Assembly (NCBI GenBank): GCA_026770025.1
Contig: JAMXDE010000079.1
Location: 62,001-126,000 of the forward strand
DNA from: Craspedostauros australis
Lineage: Eukaryota > Bacillariophyta > Bacillariophyceae > Mastogloiales > Achnanthaceae
Direction: 5' to 3'
DNA length: 64,000 nucleotides
Shown: piece after piece, positions 1 to 10,141 of the stretch
Layout of the letters: each line of letters opens with the position of its first letter
Position numbering within the stretch: the first letter of the stretch is position 1
Translations under genes and position numbers: made by a program
Notes under the pieces: model-generated
The model's database searches: none
Told to the model about the DNA's origin: nothing
What the model saw: only the letters and a program-made list of their open reading frames with translations

Positions 1-2
1 AC

Positions 3-143
3 ATGCTATGGTATAAATCTAGAGGCAGACACACAGAGAGACAGAGAGAGGGAGGATACTCGTGGGAACTCAAGGCAGAGGTGCAGAGCAGAGAATCGTA
101 CACCCGCACTCTGGAACTGCTCAAGAGCAAGGGCTTTCAATGA
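3..143 (+). CDS. possible 3' end of a gene entering from the left
   Basis: An open frame runs from the left edge to a TGA at 141-143. Its last 27 or so residues are charged and helix-like, containing WELKAEVQSRE and then TLELLKSKGFQ, which reads like the C-terminal coiled coil of a real protein. The preceding part, rich in AGAGAC repeats, looks non-coding, so a splice acceptor may lie around 20-60. I cannot name a family. It would be the convergent neighbour of the KIN17 gene, with about 290 bp between the two stop codons. It could equally be chance reading in a 3' UTR. Confidence 0.3.
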   Translation: MLWYKSRGRHTERQREGGYSWELKAEVQSRESYTRTLELLKSKGFQ

Positions 144-431
144 GAAGCCCAACGATGGTGGTCCTTGTGAACGTGGAGAAGGAGGTTTTGGCTATCTCAT
201 CACATGTGCAAGTACACATACCCTTGGGTGACTCTACTTCTCTGATCCTCGCCTACTCCTCTATGTGTGTATTACTCCACTCCCGTGCGATGCAATGCAA
301 TGCGACACCAAGAGGTTGATCAAGTGCAGACCGAGACGGATGAAACCAAATGGTCAGACTGCCTTGTGAGTCATACTCGTAAGTAGGGTGTACTAGAATG
401 TTCTGCTCTATAGAACAGTCACGTGCAAGCA

Positions 432-1781
432 TCACGACATCTTCGAGAAATCTTCGTACGCCACCTTCTTGGCGCTCGTCCCATCCCGTTCCAATTCCAA
501 CGACGCCACGGCTTTGTCCTTGTTGAGGTCCTTCACAACTGCCTTCTCCCCACGGTGCGGTCCATTCAAAATGCGCACGCGCTTGCCGACGCTCGGGATC
601 ACCGTCTCCAAATCTGCCTGATCCAGCCTCAGCACATCGCCGCCGTCGTCGGCGCGTGGGCCAGAGTCCAGAACCTCCACCTCCGCCATGTACTTGTCGA
701 TCACCTTTTCCACGATGGCCTTGCGTTTGAAGTACTGTCCGTCCGCCAGCTTCTTTGACACGATGCGGACGAGGATGCCTTGCTTCAACCAGTAGTCCTT
801 CCAATCGGAATTGCTCGTCTTGGATCGTTTGCCGCTGCTTTTCTTGCTCTTATCCTTTTCACTTTTGGATTCGGATATGTCCTTGTTCTTTCGTTTGTTC
901 TTTTTGGATTCGCGCCGTGACACATCGGCTGCGTCATCCCGCTTCGGATTTCTGAATGATGGCATTTCGTTGGAGGCAGAAGTTGGCGGATCCATGCTCT
1001 TGTTGATGTTTTCATCGCCACCGCTGCCGTTTCCCACTTCGTCGCCATCACTGTCATCACTGTCATCATCTCCAAAGACGGATCCCTTCTTCTTGTTCTT
1101 GCCCTTCGACTTGGATTTCGACGATGACGACACCGCAGATGGCTGCTTCCCCAGTGCTAACTTCACCTGCTCGCCGTCCTTGCGTTGCATTTTGGTCACG
1201 ACAGCATCCACATTGCCACCTGCTCTATCGAATGCCTTGGCCGCTTCGACTCGCTGGATCTTCATTCGCTGTGCCTCGGCTGCCTCCGCCTCCTTTTCCG
1301 CCTGCTGCCGACGTTCCAACGCTTCCTTACGCGCGATGATGTTCACATCACGTTCGATGTACGACACGTACCAACCGCGCTCCGTCTCCTCCACGACGCA
1401 TTTTCCCATCTTTCCCAGGTACTGCACGAACTCGGACAGCGTCACCCACTTCGTGGCATTCATGTGAATGTGCCCCTTGTCAGCGATCATCTCCTGGTAG
1501 ACGTTGTTGGCGTTGACGCGTTTCGTGCCATGGCGCATCCGCAGCGTGCTCATGTACGCCGATTCGAATTCCTTGGAGAAGCTGTCCAGGATGCCGCTCG
1601 CGTTGTCGCTGAAGATCTTCATTTGTCGCAGATGGGCCTCCGAGGTGAGATGACATTTGAAACCGTTGGCATCGCGGCATTGCTTTTCGCACATCTGGCA
1701 GTAGAACTTCAGCTTCTGCAGTCCCTTGGACTTCATGCGCTTGGCAATGTCCTTCGGTGTTCCCTTTTCGGCTTTCGGCAT
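432..1781 (-). CDS. KIN17: KIN17-like DNA/RNA-binding zinc-finger protein
   Basis: A single-exon gene encodes 449 residues. An N-terminal C2H2 zinc finger is visible (C28, C31, H44, H50), followed by the conserved KIN17 mid domain with the stretch KWVTLSEFVQYLGKMGKC near residues 110-130. A Lys/Glu-rich helix and a Ser/Asp/Lys-rich disordered linker come next. The C-terminal part of about 120 residues matches the tandem SH3-like/KOW region, including GKRVRILNGPHRGEKAVV. KIN17 proteins are nuclear, bind curved DNA and RNA, and are linked to DNA replication, repair and pre-mRNA splicing. The ATG at 1781 is preferred because the N-terminus MPKAEKGTPKDIAKRMKSKG matches the family start. The neighbour CCDC25 is divergent. 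Family assignment is secure; function here is by homology. Confidence 0.95.
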   Translation of the reverse strand: MPKAEKGTPKDIAKRMKSKGLQKLKFYCQMCEKQCRDANGFKCHLTSEAHLRQMKIFSDNASGILDSFSKEFESAYMSTLRMRHGTKRVNANNVYQEMIADKGHIHMNATKWVTLSEFVQYLGKMGKCVVEETERGWYVSYIERDVNIIARKEALERRQQAEKEAEAAEAQRMKIQRVEAAKAFDRAGGNVDAVVTKMQRKDGEQVKLALGKQPSAVSSSSKSKSKGKNKKKGSVFGDDDSDDSDGDEVGNGSGGDENINKSMDPPTSASNEMPSFRNPKRDDAADVSRRESKKNKRKNKDISESKSEKDKSKKSSGKRSKTSNSDWKDYWLKQGILVRIVSKKLADGQYFKRKAIVEKVIDKYMAEVEVLDSGPRADDGGDVLRLDQADLETVIPSVGKRVRILNGPHRGEKAVVKDLNKDKAVASLELERDGTSAKKVAYEDFSKMS

Positions 1782-2449
1782 GTTGGCGATTCAGTCGGAT
1801 GGCGTTGATCGATCTCTGGATGTTCGGTCGGAATGGGGTGATGGGATCGGACGAGTTACGATGATGATGTGATGATCTCTTGTGATGATGATGTTGTGTT
1901 GGGGTACCGAAAGTGGAGATGCGACAAGAAGAAGCGGGTGAGTAACGAAATCAACGCGGGACAACTCGAAAGAGTGGTTGTTGTGAGCATCGTGTTGCGG
2001 TTCTTTCGGTTGGTCGTAATTCAGTCGTTTGAGTCATTCTTGGAATCTACATCTCGGTAAAATATGGAATTGACTGGATGGAAACGGTACTGGTCAATTT
2101 TATGCTGCTGGTATGGTGAAAAAGTACCGTAAATTCATTTCCTCAATTTACATGAGGAGCTATAGCCACCACAACGCAAAAAATGAGACGAAGCTGCGCG
2201 AACACACAAACAGGAAAATCACCCACTATTGAAACACAACAACACAACACAAACGAACAGGCACCAACTCGTCTGATCTTCCACAGCCACACTTTCCGAC
2301 GCGTCTGTCCCTTCAATCAAGCTGCTCCACGGTGCTCTTTCCCACCCCATCCTACTCTGCTCTAATCCATTTTATTTTACATCCTCCACACACATAGATT
2401 AGATATCTCTAAAGCACAGGCTCGTCAAGCAACCAGGAAACAAAGCAGC
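1782..2449. promoter_or_regulatory. divergent intergenic region between KIN17 and CCDC25
   Basis: This 668-bp stretch separates the start codons of the divergent KIN17 (-) and CCDC25 (+) genes, so it should hold both promoters and both 5' UTRs. It contains short GATGAT simple repeats near 1860-1895 and pyrimidine-rich blocks near 2270-2400. I see no convincing ORF, and no promoter element was firmly identified. Confidence 0.5.
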
Positions 2450-3436
2450 ATGGTGCTCTACTTCAAGTCGAGATGCGGCGAATTCACCATCTACATGGGA
2501 CGGGACAAGTACGAGAATGAAGATCTCATCAAGTACGGTCTTCCCGAAGGTCCGTGAACACAAGAAGCACTGCGAAGGACTCCACACGTACGACTATGGC
2601 ACAGTGCGCCCTTCGCGATATGGTCGTTAGTGATGCGACAGAGTGAAGCGTTGTCGCTTTGGTGACCACAATCAGCAAGGTCAAGCAGACTTTGCTCTAC
2701 TGAATAATGCTGTGCGCATCCTGCATGTGCACAAGGGGACATGCATCTCACACCCATGCTCCAAACGTGCTCACGCAATCAATCACAAACTGCGCCACGT
2801 GCTCCACTATTTTCACTCAAATCACGCACACGCTCACCTGCATGTGCGAAAACATACGAATACGCATATATACGCATACACATCTCGATAGATGTGTGGT
2901 TCCATGTGGACGATCTGAGTTCGGCGCACGTATACTTGCGCATGAAGCCGGGCATGACGATGGATGACATAACGGAAGACTTGCTGCTGGATTGTTCGGC
3001 GTTGGTGAAGGCAAATAGCATCGAGGGATGCAAGAAGAATCACGTGTATGTTGTGTACACGCGGTGGAAGAATCTGAAGAAGACCAATCAAATGGTCGAC
3101 GGACAGGTGGGATTCCATCGACCCGACAACGTGAGACGGTGCATGGTGGAGAAGAACAACCCAATCGTGCGGCAGATCAACAAAACGAAGGAGGAATCGT
3201 TCCCGGATCTCTCGGCGCAACAGGAGGAACGTCAGCGTGAGATCCAACGGCAGAAGAAGAAGGAGTATCAGAAGGCCCGCCAAGAGAAGGAACAGCAGAG
3301 GAAGGCGGCCGAGAAAGAGAAGGAGCTGCGATCGTATGACCGACTGTATACCGATGACAACATGACGAGTACTGCAGATATGGATGGGACAGCAGACAAC
3401 ACAGCGGCAGAGGCGTACGAAGACGACTTCTTCTGA
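2450..3436 (+). CDS. CCDC25: CCDC25 homologue (NFACT-R domain protein), two exons
   Basis: Exon 1 is 2450-2549 and exon 2 is 2892-3436, giving 214 residues; family members are about 208. The first exon begins [20 protein letters not shown], the family's N-terminus. The intron 2550-2891 (342 nt) starts GTCCGT and ends ATAG; it splits an Asp codon and restores the conserved [20 protein letters not shown]. The NFACT-R domain covers roughly residues 1-130, with [10 protein letters not shown] in the middle. A strongly charged coiled coil follows (about 140-190), and the tail ends acidic with EDDFF. CCDC25 proteins are conserved eukaryotic proteins; in animals one has been described as a DNA-sensing membrane protein, a role not to be assumed here. 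The GTCCGT donor is slightly unusual, but the protein match supports it. Confidence 0.93.
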
Positions 3437-4182
3437 AGTGTGCGAGTTTTGAGACGATGTGGGAAGACCTGGAAAGGGCGGCCGATTGGTCAGAGTGGAG
3501 TGAAATACTATGTGGTGATGCGTTGGAGCTTGATTGCCGCTCCCCACGTCGCCGTAGCGCACTGCGCTTCTCGAACAATCTGACGACAAACAATGGAATC
3601 CCTCTCCATATCATGAAGAAAGGCAGACGACAGCAACACCGTCCTGTCCAATCCAACGTCGGATCAAGTGGCACATGTGCGTGTTCCTGATGCGATCGTT
3701 CTAGAGCAGGCATACGGGAGCGTAGTTATTCATTGAGCGCTGATAGACGCATGGACAGAGATGTCAATAGAGTACTCGAACACGTCACCGCGGTAGATCT
3801 TTCATTGCAGTCCTCTTCATTGATGGTTACGATAAAGCTCTTATTCTCTTGTTCTGTTCAGTCTTTGCTCATGGTGTGGATGGCGCTTCTGAATTGCTTT
3901 TCAAGTAGACGCATCGCAGTGCTATGGCTTGACTATTCTGCTTCTATCTTCATTGTGCTAGCATGGGGACGTCTGGCGAAGATCTCCCTTGACTCCAGAG
4001 AGGCTTCTCGTTGCAATCAGTCATCCTTGACGTGTGCACGAGCACGATCGACACAGATCATCGGTCGTACTCGTACGCGTATCTTCGCCAAGAGCTGCAC
4101 CCACCCACACATCATCTGTTGGACATCATTCGTGCTGCCATCTCAGTTACGGCAATGCATCACGATTGATGAAGATGCGCCC
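3437..4182 (+). other. intergenic region, CCDC25 to THYN1-like gene
   Basis: No gene is recognised in these 746 bp. An open frame continues upstream of the chosen THYN1-like ATG, but it lacks an ATG as good as the one at 4183 and has no recognisable content. A palindromic GAGTACTC lies at 3770-3777, one of several such elements near gene 3' ends in this window. Confidence 0.5.
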
Positions 4183-4953
4183 ATGATGCGAAAGGTTAGA
4201 GCAACAAGAACAAGAACAGCAACAGCCACAGCAGCGGTATCCCTCATGATGCTGCTACTACCACACAGGATGGAAGCGCTGCTAATGTGGAAATCGGCTT
4301 CTCGTGTTGGAACCGCACATGCCACCTGCGCAAGAACTTTCTTCACGGCGCCGTCACCAAAGAGCCTCGGGACAGGATCGCTGTTCTTCTCGAAGTCGTC
4401 TTCAACAACATCGTCGACAACAAGGACGATGAGAATGCTACGACGCAAGATGACATCCCAACCAGATGCCACCACGAACTTCTTCTTGCTCAAAAGCGAG
4501 CCGGATGACTACTCCATCGCCGATCTGCAAACGCAAGAGAATCCGAGAGAGGAATGGGATGGCGTCCGCAACTACCAGGCCCGCAACATTCTGAAATCCA
4601 TGCGGGCCGGCGACAGGGCCTTCTTCTATCATTCGAGCTGCAAGGTCCCCGGCATCGTCGGGACGGTTGTGATCACGCGCGGCGCCATCGCCGATGAGAC
4701 AGCGTTGGATCCCGATCATTGCAAGTACGATCCCAAATCGACAAGCGATGAATGCCGATGGGTTTCCGTGCAGGTGGAACTGGAGGACGTGTTCCCGAGC
4801 GTAGTGCCGTTGAAACTGATCCGCGCAGAATCGAAGACGAATCCAGTCCTTGCCAACATGACGTTGCTGCGGAACTCCAGGCTCAGCGTTCATGCATTAT
4901 CGAAGGAGGAATTTGACGCACTTTTGGAGTTGCAGCGGAGATTGTCGGAATGA
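4183..4953 (+). CDS. THYN1: EVE-domain protein, THYN1-like
   Basis: The ATG at 4183 gives 256 residues. The C-terminal 155 or so form an EVE domain, beginning NFFLLKSEPDDYSIADL and continuing with WDGVRNYQARNILKSMRAGD, FFYHSSCKVPGIVG and the closing NSRLSVHALSKEEFDALL. EVE domains are PUA-related and bind modified bases in nucleic acids; THYN1 is the eukaryotic representative. Roughly the first 95 residues are basic, hydroxylated and Met-rich, and poor in acidic residues, which resembles an organelle-targeting presequence. An internal in-frame Met just before the EVE domain could yield a shorter cytosolic/nuclear form. The frame stays open upstream of 4183 but without recognisable content. 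The domain call is strong; start and location are uncertain. Confidence 0.88.
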   Translation: MMRKVRATRTRTATATAAVSLMMLLLPHRMEALLMWKSASRVGTAHATCARTFFTAPSPKSLGTGSLFFSKSSSTTSSTTRTMRMLRRKMTSQPDATTNFFLLKSEPDDYSIADLQTQENPREEWDGVRNYQARNILKSMRAGDRAFFYHSSCKVPGIVGTVVITRGAIADETALDPDHCKYDPKSTSDECRWVSVQVELEDVFPSVVPLKLIRAESKTNPVLANMTLLRNSRLSVHALSKEEFDALLELQRRLSE

Positions 4954-6266
4954 ACGGCATGCGCGAGAAGCATTGGGGAGACGGTCTGGATGAAGGATGA
5001 TTGAATGTGGTGGCACGCGGACCAATCGTCGGCTGGGCTGGATGAGAGAGAATCGTGGAGTGGAGCAGAATGGAGCAGCCAACGACTTCGTTTCGCAATA
5101 CTCGTTCGCCATCTCTCTTGTTGGGAAGAACACTTTGCTTGCTTTGCGTCCTCTTCCAACATGCGCTCCTCTCACGGACCATTTCGTGATTGGTTGTTGA
5201 AGCAATTTGGGCAGATACACAAAACACGATTTTGCCAGCGCGAGCGATCACGATGCCACATGTGTCCGTTGACTTTGGACACGGGCACAGGCGCTCAGAA
5301 TGTCCCTGAATATATAAACATCCATGTACTAATGCTATCAATGATCGTTGGCGCCATTTACTTAAGGACCATCCGAGATCCGCGACATGACTCGCCAAAA
5401 ACCATCCAGATGTTGCCGTTAATATTGACGTTAACCATCACAGTAGGATTTGTACGTGTGCGGAGAGGCGCCAAAAATTGGGGTCCTTCTTGTGCAAACA
5501 CATCGCTCACGCAAACGAAGAACATCTGTCTCACGTTCTTTCTTGTTGCTGCTTTTTGCGCATCTCTGACTTGAGAAAGATGAAGCGAAGCAATGAACGA
5601 ACCAAGCAGAGCACGGGAAGTGTCCAAAGTCCTCTCCTTTCTTCGTAACAGGGGAAGAAGAGTGACAAGAACCCAAGCACGGATGAGCACGACGACGGCG
5701 AACAAGACAACAAGATAAGAAGACGCGGAACGAATACGGCGAAAAGTAGAGGACAGGACTCTTCGAGTATCCAATCACTCTCTACTCTGTTGAAAGCGAC
5801 AAGAACAACGGCAACAACAGCGACAACAGGTGTTTGTGCACGAGATAGGATTCGTGCGGCAGATTTCTTGCTTGTCTCCTCCACTCGTGCATGTGGAACT
5901 TCATTCATCACCATCTTTCGCATCGTGCAATTGTTGCATCGTTGCGCACACCTCTCTTCAGATCGAGCCATCGACAACCGAAGCAACGACTTGCACAGGT
6001 CGTCACCCATCTCCGACATTCCTTTGCTCCACCATATTGAGGAGTCCACGGCAAGGCACCCATCCTCCACCATCGTCAACACTGCATCGTCATCAAACAT
6101 TCGTGTCCACAAGACAGACTCCTGAGGAAAGCATCAGCAAGATACACACAGCGAGCAAGACACAAGACGAAACCATTCCTGGCTGAAGTGGAGGCACGGT
6201 GCCAAAGCAACTCATGCTCTGCTGAATCACTCGACTTGAACAAGAACACAAATCGAAGCAAGCGCA
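4954..6266. other. 1.3-kb intergenic region upstream of the Tousled-like kinase
   Basis: Several open frames cross this stretch on both strands, the longest on the minus strand at about 5531-6112. None starts with ATG and also shows conserved domains or plausible composition. The region probably contains the THYN1-like 3' UTR and the kinase promoter and 5' UTR. I see no RNA gene or repeat here. Confidence 0.45.
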
Positions 6267-9200
6267 ATGGTCACCGACACGATGCAGCCTCCACAACGAC
6301 GGGCGGCATCATCCGCTGCCTCGACGACTGCCTCTTCAAAAGCAACTCAGAATCTCGCTGCCTCGCAGACCGCAGTCCCAATCCGGACAGATCGAGGGGG
6401 CCCATTGAATCTGGACCAAAGATTGGCGCTGCTGGAGTCTCGTTTCACAACGCCTGCGACCGCCAACCCTGCAATGCCTGCCACTGGAAGCGCATCGGGC
6501 AGTGCCTCGTTCACAAGCGCGAGCTTCGGCAGACCCAGCGCCACACGCAACCACGCGGCAAGCAATGGCAGCATGGGCTCCCTCGGCAATTCCAGACTGT
6601 CGCATTCCCAAAGCGCCTCGCAGCACGCCTACTCCTTCTCGACGCCCATGTCCAAACCTGCGACATCTTCCAACCTCTCGGCTCCATCGCTGCTGCCATC
6701 CACGTCCGTTCGATCGAAGCGAAAGCCCTTCCAATCGCCAGCCCTGCAGGCGCTGAATGCGGCCACCGAACGGCACATGCGCAAGATGGCCTCGACACCG
6801 GCGACGTCCCCGTTCGGCTTCCAGGGACAGCCGCAGGACCAGCTGTCCAAGCTCCCCATGTCGGTGCTCTTCGAGACCAATCACGATCACAACAAGAGCC
6901 TGTCCGCGCTGCCCACGCCTCCCGTTTCGGATGGTTCACCCAAATCGACCGCGTCCAATAACACGCTGCTCACTTCGCATGTGCATCGCAGCAGCGGGCT
7001 GGGCACGGTGCAAGAATCGCCACCTGCCACCGTCTCTCCGCACCATCCAAAGGCAGGCCATCCGCAACGCATGCTGGTCAAGCCATCAGCGGCCCGCAGC
7101 TTGATGTTGGGTCACGCGTCGTCGACGCCCTCTTCGGCGGTGAGTTGCTCGTGTTGTCTTGTTGTCTTGTTGCCTCGCGTGTGCACACTACTTCCTTGTC
7201 TCAATGTGGCAGAGAGCATTCCTGCGAGCTTGTGACGGCACGCTTCTTGTCCAATTTGGGTGCACGTTTCAAGTTGCGCTTCCGTCGGACACGAATGAAA
7301 TGACTTTTCCGCTTCTGCGAATCCGACTTCGTGTTCTCACAAACAACGACAAAACTTGCATCCAACTCAACTGACATTCCATTCCTCTTACCCCAACCCG
7401 CTCAACAACGACGTCAACACCGTCATCGTCGCCAACACCGCCAATGTCTGCCATCTTCTTGATGTCACAATGGGAATTGGACGATGGACAATGGACGATG
7501 GTCTCCGAAACAATACAACTTGCACCTCCCGTTGTGCAGAAACGTAAATCAACGCCAAAGAAGAAGCAGACGTCGCTGACGGATAAGACCAGCGGCCCTG
7601 GGAACAGCCCAGCAAGGAGCACCGGTACCTCCTTCCGAGCCAAGCGCGTGCGATTATTCAGCGATGACGCCTCCAAGACCAAGCAGCTTTCATTCACTCC
7701 ACCACCACAGCAGCAGCAACAGCAGGACAATGCGACCGTTGGTTCAGAGACTTCGCGCGATCGATCCCATTCGCACTCGCGCAAGTCGAAGCCTCCAGCC
7801 AACAACAAGTTCATTTCCGACTTCTTCTCGACCGCAACTGGCAACGGTGTCAGCAGAAAGAGATCATCTGCCGCCATCAGTCCCAGACCCCTCTCCGCAC
7901 AATCCTCATCCACGGCGACACTGGCTGCTACATCGGAAGGATCAATGCCAAGCACAGCAATAACAACAACATCGTCGTCGGCATTGGCGTTGCAATCGTC
8001 CAGAGATGACAGAAGCAAAGCAGCGGCCGAAAACCGGGAACTGAAGGACCGCATGCACAAGATGCAACTCCAGCTCCAGGAAAAGGACGAGCAGCTCAAG
8101 GCCTTGGCCAACAACCGCACCATCCTGCACACCGCCCTCGAATCGGCACTCAACAAGGCCAAGCAGCATCTGGCCGACACGGAACGCAACAGCAAGCAGC
8201 GCGAAGGTCAGACGTCCAATGTCATTGAAGATCTCTTGCGCTGGAAGAGCGCACAGCAGGCCAAGGATCTGCGTGAAAAGCTGACTGCGGATGGGGCGCG
8301 GTTGGGACGTATCGTCTATGCACGCGCCGGAATGCGTGCCGTGGAGAGCTGGGAGGAGGGGCAGGCCACGAAGGATTTGGAACACAAGAAGAAGGAATTG
8401 CGCAAGCAGCGCAAGCGCATCGAAACCATGATCACCGAGACGCCTGCGAAAGGGGACGCAGAAGACGGGGCGTTATCGCGGCTTCTCAATGTGGAACGCA
8501 AGGAGGCGTTGCACATGCAACTGGAGACAGTGCGACGCAAGGAGCGTCAGCTGCTGGATGTTGAGCACAATCTGAATGCCGAACGGGCAGCGCATTACCG
8601 TGCATTGAAGCGTGTCGCGAGCGAGGATTCATCGCGTTTCTGTTCCAGACCGAAGGTAAGTGGTGACGCAGCCACTCAAGAAGTTACCGTGATTGGGTCT
8701 TGCACGTCAGTTCAATTCTCCGTGAATATGTGTTTGTTGTTTTTGCTCGTTTGTGTCCTCTGCCTTTCTCCGTCTTGTCGTCTCTTGGTCTCACCTCGTC
8801 GAATCCCCTCTTTCATCACGCACTCGCACATCCACACATCTCCACCACCACGGTCACCAACAACAACCATCGATAACCATCAACAGCTGAATGAGCGCTA
8901 CATCCTGCATTCCTTGTTGGGTAAAGGAGGATTCTCCGAGGTTTGGAGAGCGTACGATCTTGTGGAACTGCGCGAAGTCGCAGTGAAGATCCATCAGCTC
9001 GATCCTCGATGGCCGGATTCCAAGAAGGAGAACTACACGAAGCATGTCTCGAGAGAGTACGAGATCCATCGAAACGTGCGCCATTCCAGAATTGTCTCGT
9101 TGTATGACGTGTTTGAAATTGATAACAACTCATTCGCCACCGTGTTGGAATGCTGCAACGGGACGGACCTGGACGCCGTGCTGAAGGAACGACGCCGGCT

Positions 9201-9756
9201 CCCAGAACGCGAAGCACGTGCCATCCTGCTGCAGATTCTGGCCGGCATGCAGTACCTCAGCCAAGGCTCTGCGGACGGAAGCCGCCAGGGCATTATCCAC
9301 TACGATCTCAAGCCAGGAAACATCCTGTTCGATGAAGCGGGGTACGTCAAGATCACGGACTTCGGCCTCAGCAAGATCGTTGACACGCCGGATCCAGCGG
9401 AGAGCATGGAGCTCACCAGCCAAGGTGCTGGGACGTACTGGTACCTTCCTCCGGAATGCTTCGTCACGTCCGGCAACGTCCGCATCAGCAACAAAGTGGA
9501 TGTCTGGTCGATTGGCGTCATCTTCTTCCAAATGATGTTTGGCAAACGACCCTTTGGCGAAGGCAAGACACAAGACACCCTCCTCACGGACCACACCATG
9601 CTCAACGCCCAGAATGTCGACTTTCCGGACAAGCCGGGTATTTCGGAAGGCGCGAAGGCCTTCATCCGCCAGTGCTTGACGTACGATCAAGCGTTCCGTC
9701 CGAACATCGGCCAGGTCTGCGAGAACGAGTACATCCTGAAGCAGCAAGCGACATGA
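6267..9756 (+). CDS. TLK: Tousled-like protein kinase (TLK), three exons
   Basis: Exons are 6267-7139, 7540-8655 and 8887-9756, all joined in phase 0, giving 952 residues. The introns (400 and 231 nt) begin GTGAGT and GTAAGT and end GTGCAG and CAACAG. Exon 1 is a Ser/Ala/Pro-rich disordered region. Exon 2 starts with a basic nuclear-localisation-like stretch, then polyQ and a long coiled coil (about residues 480-650). Exon 3 is the kinase domain: the glycine loop GKGGFSEVW at about 675, Lys in VAVKIHQL at about 697, the catalytic loop HYDLKPGN, DFGLSK, and the TLK signature TSQGAGTYWYLPPECF. TLKs phosphorylate the histone chaperone ASF1 and act in replication-coupled chromatin assembly. HYDLKPGN and KIHQL distinguish TLK from other kinases. 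Intron 2 is a multiple of three without stops, so its retention would insert 77 residues just before the kinase domain. Confidence 0.95.
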
Positions 9757-10141
9757 GACGTGGGGAAGCGAGTCTTGCGTGGGGGAGTGCGGCACACGCA
9801 CGAGTATTGGTATGAGCGGTAATGAATGTGCGAGTAGAGTAGTACACGTACACACGCTCCTGCTCTGTATGAAGAATAGCCTTGGGTATATCATACCGAC
9901 CACACATGGTACGCGTTCTCTCCCAGAGGCTACTACAGCAGTTTAATAGAACAAAATACAATACCGCAGAGTACGCAAAGACAATCCGAAAGAAGACAGT
10001 GACATATGAAAGTTGGAGAACTGCTGTGGGGAAGTGCATTCTTGTTGCATCTTCTACTCTACTTCTGTTTCTTTAAAACGTTGTGTAATGTTGTTCCATG
10101 TGTCATCATTCGTTGGATTGACGCGGACATGCATCAGCCCA
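9757..10141. other. convergent 3' region between TLK and the HDAC-like gene
   Basis: These 385 bp separate two converging stop codons and should hold both 3' UTRs. GAGTAGAGTAGTAC lies at about 9832-9844, downstream of TLK, and CTACTCTAC at about 10053-10061, downstream of the HDAC-like gene. They are near-complementary to each other and similar to elements after other genes here. No coding frame is supported. Confidence 0.45.

Noticed and set aside
5531..6112. A 193-residue minus-strand frame upstream of the TLK gene
   Set aside because: It starts at a TTG, has mixed Cys/Leu-rich content with no conserved motif, and lies in a likely promoter and 5' UTR region.
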